A stretch of DNA of 64,000 nt from Janthinobacterium sp. LM6 (GCF_002002885.1 NZ_CP019510.1:744001-808000); one strand, 5' to 3'. Numbered from the stretch's first letter, positions 27,545 to 37,171 are shown. The notes: a model not told the origin generated them from the sequence alone. Numbers and translations: made by a program.

Positions 27545-28576
27545 ATGCTGAGCTTGAAGATTGCGTCGCTGTGGCCGCTACCCGCACGCCTCGCTTGCGC
27601 CGCCCTGGCTGGTACGCTGGCGGCGGCCCTGCTGCACCTCGCGTGGCTGGATGGACTGTTTGCGGCCATGCAGGCGGGGCAAGACGAGGAGGTCCGCCTG
27701 CGCACCGCATATCTGTCGGCGCAAGCCAGGGCGCAGCAGTTGCCGCATTGGCGCGCACAGCAGCGCCAGGCCGGCGCCGAGCTGGCCTTGCTGGAACAGC
27801 AACTGCCCGACCAGCAGGCGATGGCGCTGTTGTTGACACAGATTAATACCGCAGGCCAGTCGCGGGGTTTGCAATTTTCCCTGTTCAAGCCCGGCGCGGC
27901 CCAGCCGCAAGCGCCGTATGTCGCCTTGCCGATCGCCATACAGTTGCGCGGCGGCTACCACGCCATGGGCGCGCTGCTGGCGGACCTGGCGCTTCTGCCG
28001 CGCATCGTCACGGTGCATGGGCTGGCCTTGAGCCTCGGCAAGGATCGTCTGCTGACCCTCGATGCCGTGCTGTACGCGTATCGCTTGCCCGAAGCGGGGG
28101 AGCGGGCGGCACAAGCCGCCTTGGCGCCCAAGGCGGCCGTATCCGCTGCGGCATGGCGTCCGCTTGTCGCTGTCGCGCCGCAGCCGTACGCGGCCGCCGC
28201 CCTGGCCGATCCTTTTGGCGCCTTGCCGCTGGCCGGCGCGCCGGGGCAGCGGGGCGCCGTGACGGGACCCGACCCGCGGCGCGTGCGCGAACCGCTGGAA
28301 AGCGTGGCCTTGCCGGCCATCAACATGGTCGGCAGCGTGCAGCAGGATGGGCGCCTGAGCGCGCTGCTGCTGGCGGGCCAGCGCGTGTACCGGGTGGCGG
28401 TAGGCCAGTATCTGGGGCAAGACCACGGCATGGTGACGGATATCAGTGAACAGGCGGTGCAGTACCGTGAACTGCTGCGCGAGGCGGATGGTCCCTGGCG
28501 CGAGCGGCGCGGCAGCCTGGCCTTGCAGGCGGCGGGGGCGGCTGCGAAGGCCAGCCTGCCCGAGGCGGCGCCATGA
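27545..28576 (+). CDS. pilO-pilP: Fused PilO-PilP pilus alignment protein
   Basis: 343 residues from the ATG at 27545, preceded by GGAGG. Residues 1-185 are PilO-like: one membrane helix (about 18-36), coiled coil, and a ferredoxin-like domain (LTQINTAGQSRGLQFSLFKP ... LPRIVTVHGLALSL). After an Ala/Pro-rich linker (about 186-220) the rest is a PilP domain: DPF at 222-224, REPLESVALPAINMVGSVQQ, VYRVAVGQYLGQDHGMVTDI. PilP is normally a separate lipoprotein that docks on the PilQ secretin; here no lipobox exists and the domain is held in the periplasm by the PilO anchor. There is no stop or frameshift between the parts. pilQ follows with a 4-base overlap. Confidence 0.85.
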   Translation: MLSLKIASLWPLPARLACAALAGTLAAALLHLAWLDGLFAAMQAGQDEEVRLRTAYLSAQARAQQLPHWRAQQRQAGAELALLEQQLPDQQAMALLLTQINTAGQSRGLQFSLFKPGAAQPQAPYVALPIAIQLRGGYHAMGALLADLALLPRIVTVHGLALSLGKDRLLTLDAVLYAYRLPEAGERAAQAALAPKAAVSAAAWRPLVAVAPQPYAAAALADPFGALPLAGAPGQRGAVTGPDPRRVREPLESVALPAINMVGSVQQDGRLSALLLAGQRVYRVAVGQYLGQDHGMVTDISEQAVQYRELLREADGPWRERRGSLALQAAGAAAKASLPEAAP

Positions 28577-29994
28577 GGCCGCGCCGCATGCTGCTGGCCG
28601 CCATGCTGTGTCTGCATGCCGGCGGCCTTGCCCAGGAAGCCGTGGTGCACGTGTCGGCGCCGCGTTTATATGCCGGCGAGAAAATCTCCGTCGACTTCCA
28701 GAACGTGGGCGTGCGCGCGGCCCTGCACATCCTGGCCGATGCGTCAGGGCAAAATATCGTCGCCAGCGACAGCGTGGCAGGCAACGTGACCCTGCGCCTG
28801 CGCGACTTGCCGTGGGACCAGGCGCTCGACGTGCTGCTGCAGGCGAAAGGGCTGGACATGCGGCGCAATGGTAACGTGCTGTGGATCGCGCCGCGCGAGG
28901 AAATGCTGGCGCGCGAAAAGCTGGAGCTCGAAACGCGCGCGCAGATCGCCGAACTCGAACCCCTACAATCGGCCATCTTCCAGCTCAATTACCAGAAGGC
29001 TGAAGCGTTCCGCACGGTGTTCGCCCTGGACGCGGGAGAAGGGCGCAGCCGCCTGCTGTCGCGCCGTGGCAGCGTGCTGATCGAGCCGCGCACGAATCAA
29101 TTGTTCGTGACGGACGTGCCGGCGCGCCTGGAACAGATCCGTCAGCTGATCGCCAAGACGGATGTTGCCACGCGACAAGTCATGATCGAGGCGCGCATCG
29201 TCGAGGCGAATGACAGTTTCAGCCGCAATCTGGGCGCGCGCCTCGGTTTTACGGACCAGCGGCTGGCGGCAGGTCAGGTGCCCGGCTTTTCCCTGGGCGG
29301 CAGCGGGCGCCGCGCGGCCATCGGCGGCAGTTACCAGGGCGTGGGCGAGGCGACGGGGCAAACGGTGGCCGGCGCCGGCGCCTTCGTGCCGAACACGCAA
29401 TTTGTCAACTTGCCGGCCGCCAGCATCAATGGCTTGCAGCCGGCCAGTTTCGCCCTGAGCCTGTTTTCGGCGGCCGCCAACCGTTTTCTGAACCTGGAAT
29501 TGTCCGCGCTGGAAGCCGATGGCAGGGGCAAGATCATTTCCAGCCCCCGCGTGGTGACGGCCGACAAGGTGCTGGCGCTGATCGAGCAGGGCATCGAGCT
29601 GCCCTACCAGGTGGCCACCAGCAGCGGCGCCACGTCGATCACGTTTCGCAAGGCGAACCTGCGCCTGGAAGTCACGCCGCAGATCACGCCGGACGGCAAC
29701 GTGGTGCTGGAAGTGGACGTCAACAAGGATAGCGTGGGCCAGGAAACGCGTTCCGGCTTCGCCATCGACACCAAGCACGTGCGCACGCAAGTGATGGTGG
29801 AAGACGGCGGCACGGTGGTGCTGGGTGGCATTTATCAGCAGTCCGAACGGGGTACGGACAGCAAGGTGCCGCTGCTGGGCGACATCCCCGTGCTCGGTGT
29901 TTTTTTCCGCAGCACGGGCCGCAGTCAAGAAAAAACCGAACTGATGGTGTTTATTACGCCGAAAATAGTGGCAGATCGGCCAGCAACACGTTAA
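28573..29994 (+). CDS. pilQ: Type IV pilus secretin PilQ, short form
   Basis: 473 residues against about 700 in Pseudomonas or Neisseria. After a signal peptide (about 1-20, ending GLAQ) the protein goes almost directly into the secretin/TonB short N-terminal domain (KISVDFQNVGVRAALHILAD), an N1 domain (about 130-195) and the secretin core (RQVMIEARIVEANDSFSRNL ... VPLLGDIPVLGVFFRSTGRS). The peptidoglycan-binding AMIN domains that normally precede these are missing. It forms the outer-membrane pore for the pilus. It is the last gene of the coupled pil cluster; a lipoprotein gene follows where aroK normally begins. Confidence 0.9.
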   Translation: MRPRRMLLAAMLCLHAGGLAQEAVVHVSAPRLYAGEKISVDFQNVGVRAALHILADASGQNIVASDSVAGNVTLRLRDLPWDQALDVLLQAKGLDMRRNGNVLWIAPREEMLAREKLELETRAQIAELEPLQSAIFQLNYQKAEAFRTVFALDAGEGRSRLLSRRGSVLIEPRTNQLFVTDVPARLEQIRQLIAKTDVATRQVMIEARIVEANDSFSRNLGARLGFTDQRLAAGQVPGFSLGGSGRRAAIGGSYQGVGEATGQTVAGAGAFVPNTQFVNLPAASINGLQPASFALSLFSAAANRFLNLELSALEADGRGKIISSPRVVTADKVLALIEQGIELPYQVATSSGATSITFRKANLRLEVTPQITPDGNVVLEVDVNKDSVGQETRSGFAIDTKHVRTQVMVEDGGTVVLGGIYQQSERGTDSKVPLLGDIPVLGVFFRSTGRSQEKTELMVFITPKIVADRPATR

Positions 29995-30040
29995 TGTCAC
30001 ATCTTTACGTTTAAGTAACAATGCAAACGAAAGCGGACTG

Positions 30041-32317
30041 ATGGCGACTATGCGGAATTTCTCTTTAGGCAATACTTCTTGGAGTAGGATATCGAATTGG
30101 CTGCTCTTGCTGGTCATGAGCACTGTGCTGGCCGCTTGCGGCGGCGGTGGCGGTGATCCGACCATCGATGGCGGCAAGGGCGGTGGTACCACTGGTGGTG
30201 TGGCCGCGACGGTCACGGTGAGCCTGTTGAACGCGGCCGACCAGCCTGCCAGTACGCTAAGCAGCACTGCGCCGCTGACGGCCAAGGCGCTGGTGATCGA
30301 TAAAAATGGCGCTCCGGTCAGCAATGCGGTCGTCACTTTCGCCTCCGACGCCACACTGGTAAAGCTGTCATCGACCAACGGCACGGCGCTGACCGACGCC
30401 AAGGGCTATGCCAGTATCACCGTCTCGGCCTTGAATGCGTCGATAGCAGGTGCGGGCAAGCTGACGGCCACTGTCCCGGCGGGCACCGCCACGGTCACCG
30501 GCGACGCGAGCTATGAAGTCAGGGCGGCGCAGGCATCGGGCGCCAAAATGACACTGGCGCTGCTCAATGGCGGCAGCGCCAGTAACGCGCTGTCGAGCGC
30601 CATGCCGCTGACGGCCAAGGCGTTGGTGACCGATTTGAACGGAAAACCGATCAGCGACGTGTTGGTGGCATTCTCGACTGACAATACCATGGCAGTGATG
30701 TCACCATCGGTAGGGACGGCACTGACCGATGCGACAGGTACGGCCAGCGTAACGCTGCGTCCTTTCAGTCTGTCGGCTAGCGGCGCCGCCACGTTGCGGG
30801 CGACCACGACGGCCAATGGTGCCGTTGCCAGCAGCCAGATCAATTATGTGCTGGGAGCCACTGACCTGAGTGCGGAGAACATGCGGTTTTCGCCCGCCAG
30901 CATCCCGGCCTATGGCACCACCAACGTCACGGTTGATGTCATGGCTGGCACCAGCCTGTACACGGGATCAGGCCAGACGGTAAATTTCAGTTCGACTTGC
31001 GTGCAGGCCGGCAAGGCTAGCGTGACCAGCGGCGTGCCGGTAGTCAATGGCAAGGCCACAGCTGTTTTCCGCGACCTGGGTTGCAATGACTACGATATGG
31101 TCAATGCCACAGTGGCGGGCAGCGCTTCCATGTATCACGCGACGCTGCCGATCGGCCGCGTCGCGCCGGCATCGGTACAATTTTCCAGCGTCAGTCCGGT
31201 AGGCAAATCGATCGTGATTCAAGGGCAGGGCGGCATAGCGCGCACGGAAATGGCTACGCTCACTTTCCGCGTATTCGATACTTTCAACAAACCGCTGGTC
31301 GGCCAGGAAGTGACGTTTTCGTTGTTGAACGGCCCTGGCATGACGCTCAATAAAGTGAAAGACACCACGGATGCCAATGGTGACGTCATCACCACCGTCA
31401 ATTCCGGCACCACCCCGACCACCTTCCGTGTCAAGGCCAGCCTGGCCTCTGGCATTTCTACCTTGTCCGATTCCATCCTGGTAACGACGGGTTTGCCTGT
31501 GCAAACGGCGTTTTCGCTCAGCTCCGTCAAGTCCAGCGTGGAAGGTTGGTCGTATGACAGCCCCTTAGGCACCCCTGCCACGACCGTCACTATCTTGCTG
31601 GCAGACCAAGCGGGCAACCCTGTTCCTGACGGCACGCCGGTGGTATTTCAGAGCAATTTGGGCGCCATCGGCTCGTCCAGCATGGGCGGCTGCACCACCA
31701 TGAACGGCGGCTGCTCGGTCGACTTCCGCAGCCAGAACCCGCGTGTGGCGACCAATCCACCTGTCACGCCCTGCAATGATGTCAGCAATGGCGGCACGGC
31801 CGACAGCCTGTGGCCCGGTCTTGCCACCGTCTGCGCCAGCACTTCGGACGGCAGCAAGACGTTGTTCGCGAAGATCGCCATCTTCCTGAGCGGCAGCCGT
31901 CCCGAAAATGTCACGCTGTTCGATCAGTCGGCCCAGGTCAGCCTGGATCGCAGCACCTATGATCTTGGAAGCGTTTCAGCTGCTGCAGTGCGTCAATTCA
32001 GCTTGAGATTCAGCGATTTGCATCAAAACCCCATGCCCTCCGGGACCACGGTCGCGATCACGAATATGATCAATGGCGTTGGATCCATCACTCCGGACAG
32101 CATACAAAATATCTATCCGCACAACACGCTTGGCGTGGATGACCGTACCGGAGGCAACATTCAAGGTAACCAGGGAGGCCGGCATGCCGTTACAATTAAC
32201 AGCCTGACGCCGACAAATTGTGTAGCGAATGTGGTCAGCACGTTTAATGTAACAGTGACGACGCCGCTGGGTAACGCCACCAGTTACCCGTTTAGACTGA
32301 CATTCTCCTGTCCTTGA
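30041..32317 (+). CDS. Lipoprotein with tandem bacterial Ig-like domains
   Basis: 758 residues. The lipobox LAAC gives a lipidated Cys33 after a hydrophobic stretch, followed by a Gly-rich tether (GGGGGDPTIDGGKGGGTTGG). The body is a string of Ig-like domains of the invasin/Big_1 type: clear copies at about 55-155 and 165-270 with the repeated phrases PLTAKALV and GTALTDA, and others near 380-480 and 505-600. Several cysteines in the second half could form disulfides. Such proteins act as surface adhesins or spacers; the function here is unknown. It lies 46 bases behind pilQ and 60 before aroKB, an unusual position that suggests a link to the pilus or a local insertion. Confidence 0.8.
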   Translation: MATMRNFSLGNTSWSRISNWLLLLVMSTVLAACGGGGGDPTIDGGKGGGTTGGVAATVTVSLLNAADQPASTLSSTAPLTAKALVIDKNGAPVSNAVVTFASDATLVKLSSTNGTALTDAKGYASITVSALNASIAGAGKLTATVPAGTATVTGDASYEVRAAQASGAKMTLALLNGGSASNALSSAMPLTAKALVTDLNGKPISDVLVAFSTDNTMAVMSPSVGTALTDATGTASVTLRPFSLSASGAATLRATTTANGAVASSQINYVLGATDLSAENMRFSPASIPAYGTTNVTVDVMAGTSLYTGSGQTVNFSSTCVQAGKASVTSGVPVVNGKATAVFRDLGCNDYDMVNATVAGSASMYHATLPIGRVAPASVQFSSVSPVGKSIVIQGQGGIARTEMATLTFRVFDTFNKPLVGQEVTFSLLNGPGMTLNKVKDTTDANGDVITTVNSGTTPTTFRVKASLASGISTLSDSILVTTGLPVQTAFSLSSVKSSVEGWSYDSPLGTPATTVTILLADQAGNPVPDGTPVVFQSNLGAIGSSSMGGCTTMNGGCSVDFRSQNPRVATNPPVTPCNDVSNGGTADSLWPGLATVCASTSDGSKTLFAKIAIFLSGSRPENVTLFDQSAQVSLDRSTYDLGSVSAAAVRQFSLRFSDLHQNPMPSGTTVAITNMINGVGSITPDSIQNIYPHNTLGVDDRTGGNIQGNQGGRHAVTINSLTPTNCVANVVSTFNVTVTTPLGNATSYPFRLTFSCP

Positions 32318-32377
32318 CGTAAGGGGAAACGGGCACCGTAGAGGCGGCGCCTGCTTATTTTCTGATTGATATAAAAA

Positions 32378-34039
32378 GTGTCCGAAATTTCCAACAGTAA
32401 TATCTTTCTTGTCGGCCTCATGGGCGCAGGCAAAACCACGATCGGGCGCATCCTGGCCCGCAAGCTGGGCTTGCGCTTTGTCGATTCCGACCACGAAATC
32501 GAGGCACGCACGGGAGCGACCATCCCGTGGATCTTTGAAATCGAGGGCGAGGCCAGCTTTCGCCGGCGCGAGGCCGAGGTCATCCGCGACCTGAGCGCCC
32601 AGGAAGGCATCGTCATGGCCACCGGCGGCGGGGCCATCCTCAACGCCGACAGCCGCGCCTACCTGAAGGAACGGGGCACGGTCGTGTATCTGCGCGCCAG
32701 CGTCAGCAACATCCTGGCGCGCACCAGCCACGACAAGAACCGCCCCCTGCTGCAGACGGCGGACCCGCGCCGCAAGCTGGAGGAATTGACGGCGCAGCGC
32801 GAGCCCCATTACATGGAAGTGGCCGACATTGTGATCGACACGGGCCGTCCTAACGTACAATCGATGGTTCAGACCATCCTGATGCAGCTGGCCAGCCTCG
32901 AATGCGAGGCCTCGCCCAACTGCGTCATTCATGCAGAGCCTTCGATGAACGAGCAATCCAAAATGTTGTTGAGCGTAGACCTCGACGAGCGCAGTTATCC
33001 GATCGCCATCGGTCCCGGCCTGCTGGCCGACGCCGACGCGCTGCTGCGCCATATCAGCGGCCACAAGGTGGCCATCGTCACCAATACCACCGTCGCGCCG
33101 CTGTACCTGGGCCGCCTGCAGGCGGCGCTGGCCAGCGACGGCCGCGACGTGATCAGCATCGTCCTGCCGGACGGTGAAGAATATAAAAACTGGGCCAGCC
33201 TGATGCAGATCTTCGATGCGCTGCTGGCCAATAAATGCGACCGCAAGACCACCCTGGTGGCGCTGGGCGGCGGCGTGATCGGCGACCTGACCGGCTATGC
33301 GGCGGCCAGCTACATGCGCGGCATCGGCTTCGTGCAGGTGCCCACCACCCTGCTGGCGCAGGTCGATTCCTCCGTTGGCGGCAAGACGGGCATCAACCAC
33401 CCGCTGGGCAAGAATATGATCGGCGCCTTCTACCAGCCGCGCGCCGTGATCGCCGACACCTCGACCCTGGAAACCCTGCCGGCGCGCGAGCTGTCGGCCG
33501 GCCTGGCCGAAGTGATCAAGCATGGCGCCATCATCGATGCGGCGTTTTTCGACTGGATCGAGGCGAACATGGCCAAGCTGATGGCGCGCGACAAGGGCGC
33601 CCTGGCGTATGCGATCGCCCGCTCGTGCGAGATCAAGGCCGACGTGGTGCGCCAGGACGAGCGCGAAGGCGGCTTGCGCGCCATCCTGAACTTCGGCCAC
33701 ACCTTCGGCCACGCCATCGAGGCGGGCCTCGGTTACGGCCACTGGCTGCACGGCGAAGCCGTCGGCTGCGGCATGGTGATGGCGGCCGACCTGTCTTGCC
33801 GCATGGGCTATATCGACCAGGCAGCCGTGGAGCGCGTGCGCGCGCTGGTCGCCGCCGCCGGCCTGCCGGTGAAGGCGCCGGACCTCGGTGTCGAGCGCTG
33901 GCTGGAACTGATGGAAGTGGACAAGAAGAACGAGGGCGGCGCCATCAAGTTCATCCTCTTGAAACCGCTGGGCAGCCCGAACATCACGTCCGCCCCCCAC
34001 GAGCTGGTGCTCGCTACCCTGGCCGCCGGAGTGCAATAA
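32378..34039 (+). CDS. aroKB: Bifunctional shikimate kinase / 3-dehydroquinate synthase
   Basis: 553 residues in one uninterrupted frame from a GTG start. Residues 1-175 are shikimate kinase (P loop GLMGAGKT at 13-20, [19 protein letters not shown]). A linker of about 15 residues leads to Met190, where a normal AroB sequence begins ([20 protein letters not shown]) and continues with [39 protein letters not shown] and the metal-site [11 protein letters not shown]. The enzymes catalyse steps 5 and 2 of the shikimate pathway. The AroB start codon is retained inside the frame but has no good ribosome binding site, so a fusion product is likely, perhaps with some internal initiation. Confidence 0.9.
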   Translation: MSEISNSNIFLVGLMGAGKTTIGRILARKLGLRFVDSDHEIEARTGATIPWIFEIEGEASFRRREAEVIRDLSAQEGIVMATGGGAILNADSRAYLKERGTVVYLRASVSNILARTSHDKNRPLLQTADPRRKLEELTAQREPHYMEVADIVIDTGRPNVQSMVQTILMQLASLECEASPNCVIHAEPSMNEQSKMLLSVDLDERSYPIAIGPGLLADADALLRHISGHKVAIVTNTTVAPLYLGRLQAALASDGRDVISIVLPDGEEYKNWASLMQIFDALLANKCDRKTTLVALGGGVIGDLTGYAAASYMRGIGFVQVPTTLLAQVDSSVGGKTGINHPLGKNMIGAFYQPRAVIADTSTLETLPARELSAGLAEVIKHGAIIDAAFFDWIEANMAKLMARDKGALAYAIARSCEIKADVVRQDEREGGLRAILNFGHTFGHAIEAGLGYGHWLHGEAVGCGMVMAADLSCRMGYIDQAAVERVRALVAAAGLPVKAPDLGVERWLELMEVDKKNEGGAIKFILLKPLGSPNITSAPHELVLATLAAGVQ

Positions 34040-34040
34040 C

Positions 34041-35189
34041 ATGCTGCCGGAAGACTTCCTTGCTCCCTACGCAGCTCACTCGGCACAGGGGCAGGGACGT
34101 CGCTTTGCCGAGGCGCCGCACGCCTCGCGCAGCCAGTTCCAGCGCGACCGCGACCGCATCATCCATTCCTCGGCCTTCCGCCGCCTCGAATACAAGACCC
34201 AGGTTTTCCTCAACCACGAAGGAGACCTGTTCCGCACGCGCTTGACGCACAGCCTGGAAGTGGCGCAGGTCGGCCGCTCGATTGCGCGCAACCTGCGTCT
34301 GAACGAAGACCTGGTCGAAGCCATCGCGCTCGCGCATGACCTGGGCCATACGCCATTCGGCCACGTGGGCCAGGACGTGCTCAATGAATGCATGCAGGCG
34401 CACGGCGGCTTCGAGCACAATCTGCAAAGCCTGCGCGTGGTCGACACGCTGGAAGAGCACTACGGCGCCTTCGACGGTTTGAACCTGATGTTCGAGACGC
34501 GCGAAGGCATCCTGAAACACTGCTCGCTGGCGCATGCGCGCGAACTGGGCCCCGTGGCCCAGCGCTTCATCGACCGCACGCAACCGACCCTGGAAGCGCA
34601 GCTGACCAACCTGGCCGACGAAATCGCCTACAACAGCCACGATATCGACGACGGCCTGCGCTCCGGCCTGATCACCATCGCCCAGCTGGAAGAGGTGGAG
34701 TTCTTCGGCCGCCTGTGGCGCGACGTGCAGCAGGCGTTTCCCGGCCTGTCGGGTCGGCGCGCCATCTACGAAACCCTGCGCCGCCTGATCACGGCCCTGG
34801 CCGACGATCTGATCGTCACGTCGAATGCGCTGATCCTCGACGCGGCGCCGCGCGACGTCAGCGAAGTGCGCGCCAGCCCGCCATTGATCCGTTTTTCGGA
34901 CGCCATGCGCCGCGACGCGACGGAGCTGAAGCGCTTCCTGCGCGCGAACCTGTACCGCCACTACCAGGTCAACCGCATGCGCGTGAAGGCCAGCCGCATC
35001 GTGCGCGAACTGTACGACAGCTTCATGGCCGAACCTGCCCTGCTGCCGCCCGACTATCAGCTTATTGGCCATGACAGGGATGGTACGGTCACGCAGCAGG
35101 CGCGCAAGATCGCCGACTACATCGCAGGCATGACGGACCGCTACGCGATTCGCGAGCATCGCCGGCTGTACTCGCTCGACGAGTTGTAA
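34041..35189 (+). CDS. dgt: Deoxyguanosinetriphosphate triphosphohydrolase-like protein
   Basis: 382 residues. HD-domain metal-dependent hydrolase that cleaves dNTPs to nucleoside and triphosphate. Conserved elements: [34 protein letters not shown] and the HD pair in [16 protein letters not shown], then [20 protein letters not shown]. It starts one base after the aroKB stop, so it is co-translated with aroKB; aroB-dgt linkage is common in betaproteobacteria. About 380 residues is the length of the 'dgt-like' type rather than the 505-residue E. coli enzyme. Confidence 0.94.
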   Translation: MLPEDFLAPYAAHSAQGQGRRFAEAPHASRSQFQRDRDRIIHSSAFRRLEYKTQVFLNHEGDLFRTRLTHSLEVAQVGRSIARNLRLNEDLVEAIALAHDLGHTPFGHVGQDVLNECMQAHGGFEHNLQSLRVVDTLEEHYGAFDGLNLMFETREGILKHCSLAHARELGPVAQRFIDRTQPTLEAQLTNLADEIAYNSHDIDDGLRSGLITIAQLEEVEFFGRLWRDVQQAFPGLSGRRAIYETLRRLITALADDLIVTSNALILDAAPRDVSEVRASPPLIRFSDAMRRDATELKRFLRANLYRHYQVNRMRVKASRIVRELYDSFMAEPALLPPDYQLIGHDRDGTVTQQARKIADYIAGMTDRYAIREHRRLYSLDEL

Positions 35190-35334
35190 GCGCATTACCC
35201 CCATTCATCTCCTCTGTCAATTGGCATGATCATCTAGGTTCCCACCAGATCACCCCAATATCGCCGTAGCGCCTTCTTTTCTATCATGGCAGCAAGTCAA
35301 CAAGGGCTTGCCGCCCATAGTCAAGGAGAGTGTC

Positions 35335-36045
35335 ATGATTGAATCGCGCCGCAGTTTCTTGCGCGCCTTGCCAGCCGTAACCATCGGGGCGGCCATCGCG
35401 CCGCTGCCAGGCAAGGCGGCCACCAAGGGCGAAGGCGGCCAGCGCTGGGCGATGGTGGTCGACGTGCAGAAATGCATCGGCTGCCAGGCTTGCACGGTCT
35501 CCTGCATCATGGAAAACGCCGTGCCGGAAAACAGCTTCCGCACCGTCGTCTCGACCTATGAAGTCAAGGAAGAGAACCGCTGCGGCACCTACATGCTGCC
35601 GCGCCTGTGCAACCACTGCGCCAATCCCCCGTGCATACCCGTCTGTCCCGTGGGCGCCACCTTCCAGCGCAAGGATGGCGTCGTCGTCGTCGATGGCGAC
35701 CGCTGCGTGGGCTGCGCCTACTGCGTGCAGGCCTGCCCGTACGACGCGCGCTTCATCAACCACGAGACGGGAAAGGCCGACAAATGCACGTTCTGCGCGC
35801 ACCGCGTCGACGAAGGCTTGCTGCCGGCCTGCGTGGAAACCTGCGTGGGCGGCGCGCGCATCTTTGGCGACCTGAATGACCCGGACAGCGTGGTGCACCA
35901 GCTGCTGACCGAGAACAAGGTGAAGGTGCTGAAACCCGAGCAGGGCACCCAGCCCCACGTGTTCTACCTGGGACTGGACACGCGCTTCGCCGGCCACGTC
36001 GAGGGCGAAGCGACTCTTTGGCAACCGAGCAAACACGGGAAATAA
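35335..36045 (+). CDS. ttrB: Tetrathionate reductase subunit B (4Fe-4S ferredoxin)
   Basis: 236 residues from the ATG at 35335, preceded by AAGGAG. A twin-arginine signal (ESRRSFLRALPAVTIGAAIA) exports it folded. Four cysteine clusters are present, including CIGCQACTVSC, CNHCANPPCIPVC, CVGCAYCVQACPYDARF and CTFCAHR, enough for four 4Fe-4S centres. The text strongly resembles enterobacterial TtrB, for example LPRLCNHC..PPC and KVLKPE.GT.PHVFYLGLD. It passes electrons from TtrC to TtrA. The ttrBCA order matches Salmonella. Confidence 0.9.
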   Translation: MIESRRSFLRALPAVTIGAAIAPLPGKAATKGEGGQRWAMVVDVQKCIGCQACTVSCIMENAVPENSFRTVVSTYEVKEENRCGTYMLPRLCNHCANPPCIPVCPVGATFQRKDGVVVVDGDRCVGCAYCVQACPYDARFINHETGKADKCTFCAHRVDEGLLPACVETCVGGARIFGDLNDPDSVVHQLLTENKVKVLKPEQGTQPHVFYLGLDTRFAGHVEGEATLWQPSKHGK

Positions 36046-36048
36046 ACC

Positions 36049-37161
36049 ATGGACAGCCACATCACCGAAATTCTCAACGTCACGCGCGAAGCGGCATGGC
36101 TGCCGTGGGCGGTGCAGTATTTTTTCCTCATCGGCCTCAGTTACGGCAGCTTCATGCTGACCTTGCCGTACTTCGTCTTCGGCCGCAAGGCGTATGAACG
36201 CCTGGGGCGCATCGCGCTGCTGGCATCCCTCGTGTGCGGCATGACGGCGCCCGTGGCGCTGCTGGCCGATTTGCACGGGCCGGGCCGCTTCTACCACTTC
36301 TATATTTATTTCCAGCCGCAGTCGTGGATGTCGTGGGGCTCGTTTTTCATTCCCCTGTATCTGGGCTGCTTGATGCTGTACGCGTGGCTGGCGCTGCGCG
36401 TGGACTTCGCCGCGCGGGGGCTGGGCCAGAACCGCCTGGCCTTTGCCTACCGCCTGCTGGGACGTGGCGGCGCCGCATCGCGCAAGGCCATCGTCACCGC
36501 CGCCGCCTTCACCCTGCTCGCCGCCTTCGTGGTGGGCCTGTACACGGGCATGGAAGTGATGGTGGTGCGTGCCCGTCCCCTGTGGTTTACGCCCTTCCTG
36601 CCGGCGCAATTTGCCGCCACGGCCTTTGTCGGGGCGGTGGGCCTGGCGCTGCTGTTCAACCGTTTCCTGCCGGGCCGCGACATGGCGCTGGAAGTGTCCT
36701 TGAACCGCGCGCTGGCCCTGTCGCTGGCGCTGGTGCTGGCCCTGGGCGGCGGCTGGCTGTTCGTCAGTCTCTCCGGTGTGAGCGCCAGCCACAGCATGGC
36801 CTTTACCCAGGTGGCGGGCATGCCGCAATGGCAGTTCACTGCCGTCTGGGCCGTGCTGTCGTCCATCGTGCCGATGGCCCTGGCCATCTGGCGTCCCGCC
36901 ACGAGTGGCCTGGTCAACGGCCTGATCGCGCTGCACAGCGCCTGGATGATGCGCTGGACGATCTTCATCGGCGGCCAGAACATCCCGAAGACGGGCGCGG
37001 GCCTGTACGACTACCACCTGCCGATGGGGAACGACGGCTTGATGGGGATTATCGGCACGGCCGGCCTGTGGATCGCGCTGCTGTTGCTGATGCTGGAATT
37101 TTTGCCATGGGCCGGACGCGTCGTCGCTGGTCGCAACCGTCCTGCCATGGCCACGCACTGA
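36049..37161 (+). CDS. ttrC: Tetrathionate reductase subunit C (NrfD-type quinol oxidase)
   Basis: 370 residues with about nine hydrophobic segments. NrfD/PsrC-family membrane anchor that oxidises quinol and feeds electrons to TtrB. It opens with WAVQYFFLIGLSYGSFMLTL and carries the conserved ADLHGPGRFYHFYIYFQPQS stretch typical of this family. It begins 3 bases after ttrB, and ttrA follows after 10 bases, so the three are one operon. Slightly longer than the enterobacterial protein because of its C-terminal tail. Confidence 0.88.
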   Translation: MDSHITEILNVTREAAWLPWAVQYFFLIGLSYGSFMLTLPYFVFGRKAYERLGRIALLASLVCGMTAPVALLADLHGPGRFYHFYIYFQPQSWMSWGSFFIPLYLGCLMLYAWLALRVDFAARGLGQNRLAFAYRLLGRGGAASRKAIVTAAAFTLLAAFVVGLYTGMEVMVVRARPLWFTPFLPAQFAATAFVGAVGLALLFNRFLPGRDMALEVSLNRALALSLALVLALGGGWLFVSLSGVSASHSMAFTQVAGMPQWQFTAVWAVLSSIVPMALAIWRPATSGLVNGLIALHSAWMMRWTIFIGGQNIPKTGAGLYDYHLPMGNDGLMGIIGTAGLWIALLLLMLEFLPWAGRVVAGRNRPAMATH

Positions 37162-37171
37162 GGAGTCAAAG

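Noticed and set aside
26617..27846. Long plus-strand frame across pilM, pilN and the PilO-PilP gene, possibly the missing half of PilM
   Set aside because: Its translation is Arg/Pro/Ala low-complexity and shows no actin-fold motif, so a frameshifted full-length PilM is not supported.
32860..32960. Frameshift or sequencing error joining aroK and aroB
   Set aside because: The frame runs on through a short linker without odd composition and both enzymes are complete; a true fusion is the simpler reading, though read data were not available.
31976..34042. 688-codon open frame on the minus strand
   Set aside because: It is antisense to the end of the Ig-like gene and to aroKB; no family resemblance.
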